Origin: Rachycentron canadum
Taxonomy: Eukaryota; Chordata; Actinopteri; Carangiformes; Rachycentridae
Assembly (NCBI GenBank): GCA_038496675.1
Contig: CM076659.1
Location: 20,298,716-20,362,715, forward strand
DNA length: 64,000 bases
Reading direction: 5' to 3'
In this document: piece after piece, positions 50,441-63,405 of the stretch
Layout: each line of letters begins with the position of its first letter
Numbering within the stretch: the first letter of the stretch is position 1
The notes under the pieces: model-generated
Told to the model about the DNA's origin: nothing
Database searches by the model: none
Seen by the model: the letters and a program-made list of their open reading frames with translations, nothing else
Position numbers and translations under genes: made by a program

Positions 50441-51987
50441 GTTGTCATATTGCTCTTCATTAGATGAAGGTTAGATTAACTTAAGGACTGAGGAGATGAA
50501 ACGGTAACAGCATTGTGACATTTGTTGCTTTGTGTCACAGAGATGTTCAGTGAGTTCCTGCAAAATATGTGAAGTTGTCGATTTAAAATGTGTTTGGAAG
50601 GTACAATAAGTGTAAAATAACATATTAGGGTATTTGCTGATAATGGAGACGGTGTCATGAAATGAGGACACTTGAACTGCCTGAGGTCCACCATCTAGAA
50701 TTTAAAAGTTGGCCACAGAGAAAGAGGAGGGGGTGTTTTTGTGGCCCCTACTACTCTGCGTATGTGTGAATGCCGCATGTGAAGCATGTGCAGCTGTTTG
50801 ACCCAGATCTGTGTGTGTCTTTCAAGGTCAAACCATGTCCACTGAATTAGACGGTCAATAACTTGTGAAAATGGCGCATGGTTTCAGCCTGGGGGCTAAA
50901 AATGGCATCGTTGTTAGTCGAAATCTTTGCCAGCATTCAGAACAGAGAAGAAAAAAACATCTGTGTCTGATTTGTTGTAGAGTGAAAATCAGTAAATCCA
51001 ACTCTTCTCTGTGTTTTACTTTTCACATCTTTGCAAAGTTTCTCTTCTTGCTTCTCCGTCATCTCCTCCATCTCATGGTCTTTTAACCGTAGATTTATTT
51101 CACATTTGTCTCGAATAAATATTGTTTCCGAGTGTCGGCAACGCAATATCAACCTTATTGAATAATAAATTACCCTCTCTGTGAAATGCCTTCAGGTTAA
51201 TAGACATTCAATGAATAAATAACAGGAAAACTCAACACAGAGTTAGGAAACAGGATATTTTTTAATGATTATTTTAGGCCAAATGAATGAATTCTTTTGT
51301 GTGCTCAAATTGCAGTTGAGTGCACTGGTTGCCTCAGATTTTAATTAATGCACTGGGGTCTTTAATATGGATGTCGGTTGAGCCATATTGTGCTGGCAGC
51401 AGTTAAAAGAGAATTAATTCTCCGCACCGACATTGTCTCCTTTAATTGAATAAATAAAGCTGTTTCTTGCTCAAATACATTTTTTTTTTCGAAGAGTGAT
51501 AATTTGAGCCAACCTCGATAATAAAAAAAAGTTTGATTAGCATTCTTGCACAAATAGCTTGAAGAGAAATTGATATAATAGAGCACTGTGTCTCCATTGA
51601 TATGCTGCTTTATCTCTTATTCTGTCCATAAGGAAGGGGGGAAGATTAATGTTCCTGTGTCTGTATTTCATGTTCAACGCCTTTCTCATTTGTACCACAT
51701 GCGTCTACTCTCTGTGCTCCTCTCTTTGTGTAACTGTGTCTTTCTTAGTCCTGACCCTGTGGCCACTTGCAGGTGAAAAAGTCATCACCAGTTCCAGTCA
51801 GCCTTCTCTCTTCAGTCCCCAAAGTTCATCAGAGAGCAACTCTATTGTTCCCCTCAGCCATCGCGTTCACACAGCCACTCAAACACATAAAAAGCCCAGC
51901 GGGTTAAACAGTCAACTGCTTATTCCAATTGCTCTGCTTCAATCACCAGCTGCCTAGACGCTGCCAGCCGTCTCAGAGGCAAGGTAT

Positions 51988-52032
<45 letters not shown>
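51988..52032 (+). repeat. (GA)n microsatellite
   Basis: This is a GA tract with one AAAG interruption. Confidence 0.9.
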
Positions 52033-54302
52033 AGGAAGAGTAGATACAGTTCCTCCATTTGGAGAGATTGAAATCATATTTCACAGCTGGAAACCATGTC
52101 AGGAAATGTTATGTCTGAGAAACAAGAGCAGCCCTCACTTTACAAATGGTCAGGGGAAACATATTATTTAAGTGCTACCGGGTGCTGCAGAAATGCAGTG
52201 ATAAGTCAGGTGTTTTAGCGACGTTCAAGAGCACCACGGCTCGTCACATTTCATTTGTAATTTTGTAGTTTTTTTGCTTTCCTGACATGCAGCAATTGAT
52301 CAGACACACGGAAGGCGCGAACATTTGTCTCTATCTGCACATGTATGGTATATTCTTCAAATATAAATAAAAATGCAGTATCATTGTCCGTGTTGAGCAA
52401 GACTCCAGAGAGAAAGTTTGACAAGTTGGGTTGCACAACACTTGATCGAGATTTGGAAAGTGTTGGATCATCTGCACATCTTTGCGACTCGTGGTAAGTG
52501 TGTGGTAAAGCTGACCGATAAATCATATGTTCATCATCATCATTCAAACAAAAACATGGGCAATTAACGCATAAACTAATTTAGTTTTTCCAAAGAGCAC
52601 CAATCCCAAGGAGATAAGCTGTATTTCACTGATGAGATATATAGTTACACCAGATCAGAGAACATCCACTGTCTCGCCACTGCAACCTCAACCTCAAGAT
52701 ACATGGCCCACTGAGGTTAGTTAGGATGATAGCAGGATGAAGACATAGAGACTGTATATGTATGTATACTGTATATGCCAATATTTGTGTATGTATCACA
52801 AGGCCTAGCATGTAGTGTATATGTGTGTATATATGCACATTTTCTGAAAGCTGTTTGATTTTCCTCTTCTTCCTAAGAGATAAAAAGTCTTTTATCGAGT
52901 GCTTTAAGTGTTTGACCTATAGAGTATTTATTCAGGTGAGGACTTCAAGTGAGACTTATGCTTCTTCCCAGACCTTGTGTCTGCATTCATTCCACCAACC
53001 AGCGGTCCCATGCTGAGTAAAGAACAAAACACTGAGCAGCTAAATCAACAGTTGTTTGGTTCCTCCAGTCCTGGTCTATAAGCCTTGGGTTTGGTAGGAT
53101 CCTCTCCGAGCTTCCCACCAAAGAAAATAAATCCAGTTCCCCCAAGGAAAGAGACAGACAGCTCATTTCCTTTGCCCACAGGTCCACGGGGCCATAGCTC
53201 AACGACATGGCTAAAAGGATAGAGAAATAGATTGCCCAGCAGCTTGAACACCTGATGAATGGCTGCTCAAGCAAAACAACACGGGACGCTGCTCTCTCCT
53301 GCTGCCTCTCTTGTTCTCCTCGTGTTGTTTATCTTCTCCATCATCTTTACAACTTGGGAACATTCACACTTTTTCACTGGGGTGGAAAGAGTCTGACATC
53401 TGGACTGCGTCAAGAAGATGAAGGGCTTTGGTCTGAACGCTGACAGAGGCAATGGCTTGCTCCGCCGATAAGTCGGATTATGAGTAAAAGTAAACATCTT
53501 TTGGGGCCAGCAGCATCTCTGGCTGAATCCTCACGTGAATTATTTGGTAGTTTTAGGATGCGGTTGAGAATTAGGAGCTTACCTTAAAGTGTCTGGGGCC
53601 CATAACAGGCACGCGCATAGGTACGTAACACAGTTGTAATCCATTTCTGTTTATTTAACCAAGGGAGACTGGTAGTCCTGTTTCACATATCTTTGTCATT
53701 GTTCTGCTTTATTCTGTTCCCAACAGTTATATGAGGGTGGGTCCACTGGAGCAGGGGGTGTTTGAGGCATCTTTAGTTAGGAAGTCATCTTTAATTTTCC
53801 AGTCACAGGATTTGAACTTTTCTTTTTTTTTTTTCCCCCCATCATCATCTTCCACAATCATGAAAAATATTTCAAAATCCTCACAAATAATAAAGAGAAA
53901 TACCTGGTTATTCCTAATTACCTTGACTTCAGTCTGTCTTTTCTGGGAGAGAGCTGAATTAAACTGGCTCTCCGTCCTTTCTGATTTCGGATGTTGTATT
54001 ATCACGCAGGAGCTGAACAAGAGCTGGCGCTTACCTGAACAATAAGAGGTACAAGTACAAGCAATAATTATTCTGCAGTGCATTGAGAATGGGTTTTTCT
54101 CTTTACTGTCAAAAACCCTGCATACCACGGGGGCGTTCACTGTTGTCTGGAGTGTGTCAGGGAAGTCACAGGTCACAGGCGGGTTCACAGTGCGGTCGCT
54201 TCTCGATCAGGGCCATTCAACACAGTGTTATTCAAACACTGTCAGTGGACGAAGCTGTGTTACCGCAGCTGATGGATGAGACAGCAGGTTTACAAGTTTG
54301 GC

Positions 54303-54303
<1 letters not shown>

Positions 54304-54356
<53 letters not shown>

Positions 54357-54372
54357 TGTGTGTGTGTGTGTC
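54304..54372 (+). repeat. (GT)n microsatellite
   Basis: This is a GT tract of about 69 bases with two CT interruptions. Confidence 0.95.
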
Positions 54373-54799
54373 TGTGCTCGTGCTCCCTCATTTGTGTGTA
54401 TGCGTTGCTTTCAAACAGATAAGGATCTACAGCGTGACGGTGTCCGGGCGCACACAGGCAGTTAGATCTGTGGAGTGTCACTTGCTGCTCTGCGGCCTCC
54501 TACATCATAACAGCCATCTACCTAATGGACAGGAGAGATGTTTCACTGTGACAGGAAACTAATGAGGGGAGTCTCTGGTTATTTCAGGTGACCATGCTTA
54601 CTTGTTCTATATACATTCAGTAAAGAGAAGACCACCTTTATTGATTCTCCTTTAGCTCTTTGACCTTTATCTCTCCTTAGTAGCTAAAGCTGCCAAAGCT
54701 TTTAAAGGATTCTACTTGATTACGATTTGGGTGATGTTGGTGTTGGTGATAATATCATTGGTTCTTGCTGAAACCTTTAAGATGTAACAACATTAAAGT

Positions 54800-55005
54800 C
54801 TGAGGGTGGGGAACACCCTGGACAGGCCGCCAGTCCATCACAGGGCTAACATGTAGAGATCACTCCCACTCACTTAGAGTGGCCAATTCACCTAAACCTG
54901 TACGTCTGAATGTCTTTGGACTGTGGGAGAACGCGCCGGAGTACCCAGAGGGAACCCACACTTGCAAACACCACACTGAAAGGCCCGGGGGCTTCTTGCT
55001 GCGAG
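54800..55005 (-). repeat. Dispersed fish repeat, reverse copy of the 1.3 kb type
   Basis: It contains 'gaacaccctggacaggccgc', 'cagtccatcacagggctaac', 'tgtctttggactgtgggaga' and 'cggagtacccagagggaacc', the familiar reverse-strand text of the same fish repeat type as at 1300-1525. Confidence 0.7.
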
Positions 55006-56751
55006 GCGACATTGCTGCAGTTAATGTTAACTATTGATTTGTTTACAACCTGACTGCTTATGTGTCTCATCCTGTTGCTGGAATAATTCTTCATCTGAAA
55101 ATGACAGAGAACTTATTATTTTTGATATAATAGATAGTAATTGACTCACAAAGGTGAGTGGTTGACTCCCAAGAGAAAATAAGAAATGACCAAAGAACAG
55201 GAACCACATTGTGAGTGTTCGACCTCAGTTGTCAGCCAATCACAAGCTCCTGGTAAGCTCCACTGATCAAAGCTCCTTTTCCCACTAGACTCAATAAACA
55301 TCCTTTTTATAGCATTGTCATACAATCTAGCCAGTGTTGGACTGGAAAAGAGGAGTGTAAAACCTTAATATCTAGGTGTAAAACTCTGTTACTCCATGTG
55401 ACCTAAGGGAAGTCTGTAACAACTACATTTAATTGTATTCCTGAATAACTAGCAGAAAGTCTGTTGAACAGCAACATGGTGGAGATTAGGGTCTTTCACA
55501 GTGTGAACTGTTAAATGTTGCATCCAGAAGCACCTTAAAGTAGAAAAAGCAGAGAAAAATCCTGAAGTTTTACGACTTAACTGCTCACTTGAAGCTTTAC
55601 AGGATGCCATCAAAAACACTTCATGTGCCCGAAAAGCAAAGACGCACTGAACTTGTTTTTGCATGACAAAATCTGGACATCCTGTCTGCAGCATTGTGCG
55701 GATGCTACAGAATTAGCCGTGCAACTGCCTTAAAGTTATATTTTCGTTTGCTTTGTGACATCCCTTCAACTGTTGTAGACTTGGCTGATGTGATTGTATT
55801 GAGTGACCACCTGAGGATTCATATGTGGAGACTTACACCCTCTCCTGACAGCAAAGTAGATAAAACGCCTTGTAGTTGCACACTAACTAATAATCACACA
55901 TTCATACACAAGCTCCCAGATGTGTAGCTGGTCGTTTGGGTTTGAGAGAGTCAGATATTCGGCTCTCCATCATCTCTGATGCACACAGTGTGTTTATGAA
56001 GCTCCTACCATCTGGAACAGTCAGTCTCTACATCCCTCCCTCATTGCCTTCCTGCAGTCTGGTCTCCTACAAGTTATTTTGAAATGAGCACAACATCTTA
56101 AAATGCAAATAACAAAAGCCGAAGCCAGAGTGCGCAAGAAAAGTTTGAAAGAATATGAGAAATATGCATGAAAGGGTTACATAGAGCAGACAGAGCTTGA
56201 AAAAAACTTTAATTTCTTAGTGAAATAATGCAATGGAAAGTAAGGGTGCTGTGTCAGTGGCAGTGGGTGGGTGTCTACTGTACATCTGCCTTCACTTCAG
56301 CTGATGCAAGTTCAGTTCTAAGTCGTGCAAAGAAATTTTCTACTTTTGGGGAAGTTTTAATTTTTTTAAGTTTTTCTCATTTAGTTTTTCTTATTTATTG
56401 TGATTCACCACTCTGTGTAATTAGGTTGACTTATTTAATTTCTACAAAAGTTTTAATTGCATGAACCTCACACTTTTTTTTCACAAAACCCAACATTAAG
56501 TGTTTGCTTTAAGCTCTTTGCGGCTGCATTTTGTGGAATTAAAAAAAAAAAAAAAAAACTTTTAATAGAATGCACCGTCACAATAGATTTATCATATGTC
56601 CTGTGGCTTTGGAGAAGCTCTGTCAGGTCTGAGAAAATAACCTTGATGGTGCTGTAATGTTATCAGGAGTATCTCAAACTGAGAATTAATTAAAATAGTT
56701 GTGCAGCTTAGCAACTTTTGATGGTTGATTACAAGATACACTTGATATTAA

Positions 56752-57119
56752 ATGTTCCATATTGTATCCTTAAGTGATATGTCCTTGTCTTCTTTTATTG
56801 TAAATCAGGTCTATGTTCTATATCAAAACGGCCACGCCCCCAAGTCCCACCCTCCATTCAACCTTGCAGGATGTGGTTTCTCTGAGTGATTTACCTATTT
56901 AATTACTCTGTTGTGATCTTACAACAGAGCCGTCACCACTGTCGTGCTGTGCCGTTATCAGAAGAGAGATCCTGACCTGTTGTTACAAGGGCTCCAGAGA
57001 GAAGCCTGGGGAGATGTGAAACGACATTGAGATGGTTTTTGGTTCTTAAAACCACAAATATATCTTCTTATGGATATCACCACACATAAAACACAGGAAA
57101 AGTATAAACTATAGGACCT
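56752..57119 (-). mobile_element. TTAA miniature transposon, copy 6
   Basis: TTAA (56748-56751) is followed by a diverged terminus, ATGTTCCATA. The body keeps 'gtaaatcaggtctatgttct', 'ccacgcccccaagtcccacc' and 'cattgagatggtttttggtt', and ends with 'aaactataggacct'. The GC-rich centre is largely deleted. Confidence 0.8.
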
Positions 57120-60100
57120 TAGTAGTTCGCTTGAAGCTATAAGATATGAACTTTTCATTTTTACCAATGCTGCTAGTGATTTTTACAGGACATAACAAAG
57201 CCCATATACTATAGGACTATTATCGGGAAAGCTTTAAAGAAGCTTGGATACTTGATAGCATCTTGTATAACCAAACACCATGATCTAAAAAAGTGTAGCA
57301 TCTGAGCCAAAGGCATTACTCAAGTGATATTGCTGAGGTTATTTCCTCTGACTCATCAAATCTTCTCCATGGCGACAAAAGACATGACATGGCTGTTTTT
57401 ACAGGCTGAGTAGTACTCCATATGATTAGTAGTGTAAATTGACTATGACATGTAAAATTGGCAAAAAGACCCTCTAACTTTTAACTCTCTAGAGCTCTAC
57501 TCTGATAGAAAAAAAAAACGAGTGATGGAAACTCAGTGTGTTACTCAAGTCACTGTGATTTACAAGCATCAGACAGCAACAGACTGAGGCTTGTGGTGAA
57601 CATGTGAAAATGTGGTTTTGAAATCATTTTGGGTGAATGTAGTTTCTATCATCTCCCCACCTGACAGCTCCTTGTCAAAGCAAGTTGTGCTGCAGTGCTG
57701 ACAAAGTTAGACTTGCACTGTTTATCTGTTGGTGCACTAACTTGTGTGTGTAAGCCGATGTGTGTCTCAGTAACTCGATCAATTATTAATTGTTTCTGTA
57801 ATGGGCCCAGAGCCTCTGGAAGAGCTCCATGTGTCCCTGATTAATACAGACACAGCACTCGATACCGTTCTTCTCATCATACTGGCATAAGAGAGAGAAA
57901 GGGAGGAAACGGAGAGAATCAGCTAAACAATCATAGAAAGACGAGGGGGTTGGGGGTTCACGAGAAACACAAACTGGCAAGAGTGAGTCACTGTGGAGCA
58001 GTTAGCAAGAGAAAGACAGGTAGACAAACAGAAAGAGAGACTTAAAGAGAGAGGCAGGGAGCGACAGCGTGAAAAGGAGTGAATTAACAACCGGCAGAGG
58101 TGATGGCTCCATCGGCGCCTCTCCAGGCGTACTTTCAGAAATGGAGTGGGCTTGACTGTGTTGAGCCCTGCTTAATAGTCTCCAGTGCTGTTCTGAAGGT
58201 CCTGATTAGTGCGCACCGTGGAGATTGACTCTGGGTAAAGTGTGTGTTGATGAATACAAATCTGCAACGTGGCCTCAGCCTCCGTGGGATTTGTTGAGTG
58301 AGTGAATCTAGCGGGCAGGTAATCAGGCTGTTGCAGGTTTATCGGCGGGCTCTCAGCTCAGCACGTGATGCATGCGGAGATGCTCAGACATTACATTTCC
58401 TTTCCTGGGAAACATGGTCAATCACTGCCGGTGCCTTGTGCCTTCCACTCAGAACAGCCTTGTGGTCAGCAGCACAGTCACTACTGAATTTATCACATGC
58501 ACACAAACACACAGGGGCTGAGATGAAATGTTGATGGATTTGTTAAACACCTCAGACAGAATTGTTGGAAAGCATAAGACTATTTAAATATACATGAGCA
58601 GCCGCTCCAGCCGATTAGCGCTAAGTACATAGCAAAGATCTCTTTTCTCTCGAGAAGTCTGGTTCTTTCTCTTTCATTCTGTTTCCACCTGTCTCTGTCT
58701 ATCACTGTCTCAGTCTCCCTGTCTCGCTCTGTGTCTTTGTCACTATCACTCTCTGTCTTGTTGTCACTGTCTCCAGAAGACGAGTGAAACTAATGCCTCA
58801 CTTCTACCAGCTAGCCAGGAGACCCACAGGCCAGAGTCAGCATCAGCACAACCAGTAACACTGTGTCAGCCACTGCCAGTTACAAGCTGACGAACAACAA
58901 TTAAATAAAAGGTTCTAACTGTCTTGATACTGTTAGTCTGTTGGTCTCCGATTCTGGTCTTAACAGACTCCTGATCTGACATGTGGCTGTCCTCTAACCA
59001 TCTTGATTCTCTCTGATCTTTCACCTGACAACCTAGAGCAAGCAGGTGGTGGGTGGGACTTAAGGCCTGATCCAGATTTCTCAATGAGGAAGTAAGAGTA
59101 GATAAACGTAGCCCCAGAAAATGATGATTTCAGTATACATTAGCTATTCCTTGTATTTGTAAATATCTCAAGTTGACAGTTTTGGGCATCATCTTTCCTG
59201 CTTTCAGAACTTAATTTTAGCATAATATTTAATGCTCTTTTTTTGTTTTCAGTCAGTCACTGCGGCACTGAGGTTCGACCTGCAGCCCTACTTGTTATCC
59301 AGCCTCACTATCCATTCAATAACATGGCCACAGGGTTTTAACCTTTACCTGACCTGTGTTTAATATTCAGAGTTTGACTGTTAAGCCTTTGTGAAGGTTG
59401 GGTTGGAAAATTGTGATGCTACTCTCAAGAGTTTTCACTACAATTCAATGAGTCTTTGGTGCTGATTATAATCTAAGGACCTTGCCCAGGGTTGAGTTTT
59501 CACCCCTCTTTTTTCCTTTCTCACATCCTTCCCTTGTTCTAAACCTCTCTTTTAACTCCAGCTCTCTGTGCCTTTGCATACTTCAAACAATGATGAAGTC
59601 ACCACTGCTGAACGCTCTGGGTGTAATGAGTGAATGTGTGCTGTCTATTAGAGCAGATTAGTTCATGTTGCCCCCGAGGCTCATCCAGCCCGGAGCTAAT
59701 GTCCTGTGTTTATCTCCTGAACATGACCACAGGCACACGGGGGAGCTCCCTTTCTCTAACACATCATCTATACTCAAACCACCCTCAGCCTAATTTGTAA
59801 TAAGTTTCCCCAAACAAAGAGCTAAATACAAAAAAACACAGTGTACTGAACAATGCCCAAAGCTCAGCAAGAACAAGAAACCTCAAATTATATTTTTATC
59901 GGAAAGACCTACTTTTCAAGAGGCCGTGTCTGTGTACCCATAATTAACGTGCACTGCTTGTTTGGGCTGTAACTAACATCCATGTTGGACTTTTTTTTTT
60001 TTAGGGCTGGACACTTTCAGGACATTTGGAAGATCTTTTATGACACAAAAAATTAGCTTTATTAATTTCCTGACAAAATTTTATTACTGCTTTTAAAGCA

Positions 60101-60806
60101 ACATTGTGAGTGATTCCTTGAGAAACTATCTGCTTTTCGTAAATAATTACGCAAACTGACAATTTCCACTTCCATACTGATTTAATACACTCTCTGATTC
60201 AAAGTGCAATGTCGCATCATATTGATGTTCCCATAACTGCTCTAACACGCTGTCCAGTTTTCCAATGATCAACGCTGAATGTATGAAACATCTCTTTACT
60301 CTGTTGGTTTTTAATGGAGTAAGTAGTAAATAAAAACACCCATTGTTTCAAGTGACGTCGCCTTAGGCCTTAGGCATCAGCCAGCAGTTACCATCACATG
60401 ATGCAATCAGATATGCCGATCAATGTTATTGATCAGGTGAGGAATATGGGATTGATCCGTCAGCGGGGGCAATCCAAGTGAAATGGCTGTTGAATGTAAT
60501 GAAAGTTTGTCTCGTGTAAACTCCAACAGTGATTTTGATCTAGTCGCTCTCGACACGCTCCAATTGTGATAAAGCTCAATTACAAGTGAGTCTTCTTTTA
60601 TGAGTGGCGGGCGAGCGATGCTGTGATCCGCTGCCCTGACTTCCAGTGATTCAATTGTGCAGGAAGTAGCGGATAGGAATGTGTTTGGGTGATTTGTTTC
60701 TCATCATCTCGCTACGCAGCGCCACCGACGCACGGGTCGATCCTCCATGCAGGATGATAGATGCTTTCATTCCTGAGATGTCAAGAGATATGGACGTTTG
60801 TGTGTG

Positions 60807-60828
60807 TGAGAGAGAGAGAGAGAGAGAT
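60807..60828 (+). repeat. (GA)n microsatellite
   Basis: This is a short GA tract preceded by GT units. Confidence 0.85.
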
Positions 60829-61637
60829 TGTGTTTTATGCATTAGCAGATAAAACATCCCTCCTGTCCCATGTAACCTCTGCTGTAATGGTTCTGTAATG
60901 AATATCCATAAACCACAGGCGGGCATCTGGGCAACACTCAGCAACCACACACACACACACAAGTAAACATTCATATTTTTGTCACTGCACTCTCACACAG
61001 GTGTTCAAACATGCACAGTCATAAACACACACAGGTTTGGCTGCAGACACACAACAACATGCACTAAGCTACACGTGCAAATTTACATCGCCATTTACAC
61101 ACACCTCTAGCCTTTCAATCACAAAGAAAACACAGTGTGGCTTTAGATAACAAACACTGGATTTGGAAAAGAGGATGAGCAAACCTTTGGTAATGTTTAC
61201 TGTAACAGCCTACGCTAGCTGTCACCTAAAACAGAGAGGGATTCATGACCAACTCAACCCATCCAAAGGCACTACATGATGCTGAAAAGATACACATGGC
61301 AATTAAAAAATAATTGGTTTAACAGACAATGTGAAGTACCACATCTCTCTATATATATATCTATAGAGAAACATTACCCAGGTCAGTACAATTAGGGGTT
61401 TATATGCTGATGTTTTGCTAAGTTGAGCAACCTTCACTGCGCAAATTATTCGAATGGTTTGATCACAATAGGAACCAATAGGTAAAGAGATACTATATCT
61501 CACTAGACGACGTGTGTTGCCTCCTGGTTTTAGTCCAACCATGAACAATGATAATGGCATTTAGAAATTTAGTTTGTTGCAAAATGGTGCCCATTAGCTC
61601 CAATGATGCTGACAAGAGCAAACCCCCCCCCCCCCCC

Positions 61638-61868
61638 NNNNNNNNNNNNNNNNNNNNNNNNNNNNNNNNNNNNNNNNNNNNNNNNNNNNNNNNNNNNNNN
61701 NNNNNNNNNNNNNNNNNNNNNNNNNNNNNNNNNNNNNNNNNNNNNNNNNNNNNNNNNNNNNNNNNNNNNNNNNNNNNNNNNNNNNNNNNNNNNNNNNNNN
61801 NNNNNNNNNNNNNNNNNNNNNNNNNNNNNNNNNNNNNNNNNNNNNNNNNNNNNNNNNNNNNNNNNNNN
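61638..61868. other. Assembly gap after a poly-C run
   Basis: 231 N bases directly follow 15 C bases (61623-61637). The gap is probably due to a homopolymer or G-rich structure. Open frames through it are artefacts. Confidence 0.97.
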
Positions 61869-62020
61869 GTCCTGTCATGTCAGTTTTAATTGTCCTTTTC
61901 TTATTGCCAGTCTATGGGGCTTCCAGTTGCAGTATTGTGGTTGACCACTGGGTAAAAAAGGCTTTGAGGCTAGATCTTTCATCTGCATTTAACAAGATTT
62001 CACTGACTCAGACTGGAGAT

Positions 62021-62023
<3 letters not shown>

Positions 62024-62058
<35 letters not shown>
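62024..62058 (+). repeat. Poly-A run (35 bases)
   Basis: This is an uninterrupted A homopolymer. It could be the tail of an old retroposed element, but no recognisable body precedes it. Confidence 0.9.
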
Positions 62059-62060
<2 letters not shown>

Positions 62061-62958
62061 TAAATATGACTAAATCACATCTCAAAACAAGACTAGACTA
62101 GAAAAGGCCAAATAACTGTATCAGCGTGGTGAGTGAAGAACAACGCACACTTGGTGAAGCCTTTTTTCTCCACTATGTTACAATTTTACTCTCACCCTGT
62201 TGTGATGGATGGAAAAAGCTCAAAGACCCTGGCTCACTCAGCAGGCTCCCTTATAAAATAAGTAAAGGCACTGTGTTTTAGCTGCGGCTGTGAGGCCAAA
62301 TGGATGGCCAAGGCGCTGGAGGCCACTGTTTATTTCCTTTGAGTGCTTTCTATTTGGATTTATTTTATTGAAAGGTACAGGATGGAGTTGTTGGACACAG
62401 GGAGAGAGATGCAGAGAAAGAGAAAAATAACGGGGAGAAAAAACACCAGCAATGCAAGGAGATACAGTCAGATGCAGAGCTTAAAAATGCATTTTTTTTT
62501 TCCTTCAGATCTGACAAAACAAAACAGAGTCTGGAAAACCACACTTAAGTTGGATTTTTTTTTTTTTTTGTTTTGGCAACTCCCCTGGTTTGAAATGAGA
62601 CAGAATCCACAGTCAATGTAATTAGACCATGTCTGAGCACACTGACCCGTTGTTCTCATGTTGCCAAATAATGAGCGTGCAGGGGAAGTCATTGGTCAGT
62701 AAATGAGCCTGGGGTCGCCTGTCAAGTCATTAAGTAATCATTAACTAATCTCATTTAATCATGACCTCATCACACACACATACCCCCCTTTCATCCCACC
62801 ACCCCCATGTATCCACCAGGGCCAGTGTTGTGGGGACATTGTTTAACTGACATTTTAGGCACAGATAATCACTATCTGTGTACAGTTGGTGGAATTATAA
62901 ATTTTTGAGAAATATGAAATATGTTGTTAATTTAGTGGTCAAAAGGAAATTAATTTAA

Positions 62959-63405
62959 CAGTCCCATATTTTACACTTTTTCAGTGTTTTATCTGAATCT
63001 GATATCCATAAGACCATATATTTGTGTTTTTAAGAATCACAATAACAGTACAACAACAGGTCAGCCAGCCAATCAGAAGATAGGATCAGTCTCTCCTCTG
63101 ATTGGCTGACCCTTTTCTGAGTGATCAAATAAAAGTGTAGCAGATTTCAGATAAGCACAAACTAAATCCTGGTGGGTCCAGGTGGGCTGGCCTTGGGGGC
63201 GTGGCTGAGAGCAGTGACTGCTTGGTTGTGACATCACAAAGTTACAGAAGTCCTGACGCCTGGTTTTAAGTCTTAGTTTCTGAAAACTGGCTGTGAACAT
63301 TTCTCTGTGTCTGAGACCTTCGATACTTTAACAGTATTAATTTAGAACTTGGACCTGATATATAATCAAAGACATGGACATCTTCCATTCCACTGTATGG
63401 GACCT
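62959..63405 (+). mobile_element. TTAA miniature transposon, copy 7 (complete)
   Basis: This is the most complete copy at 447 bases. It is flanked by TTAA on both sides (62955-62958 and 63406-63409). The left end is CAGTCCCATATTTTACAC and the right end inverted is AGGTCCCATACAGT, so the terminal repeat is about 10 bases. A CCAAT hairpin lies at about 63059-63113, and 'gttgtgacatcacaaag' is present. TTAA targets and short termini suggest mobilisation by a piggyBac-type transposase; no transposase is encoded. Confidence 0.88.

Noticed and set aside
53727..54188. 153-codon minus-strand open frame
   Set aside because: No domain, signal or family motif; low-complexity lysine and aspartate runs come from simple sequence. 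A chance frame in intron DNA is the simpler reading.
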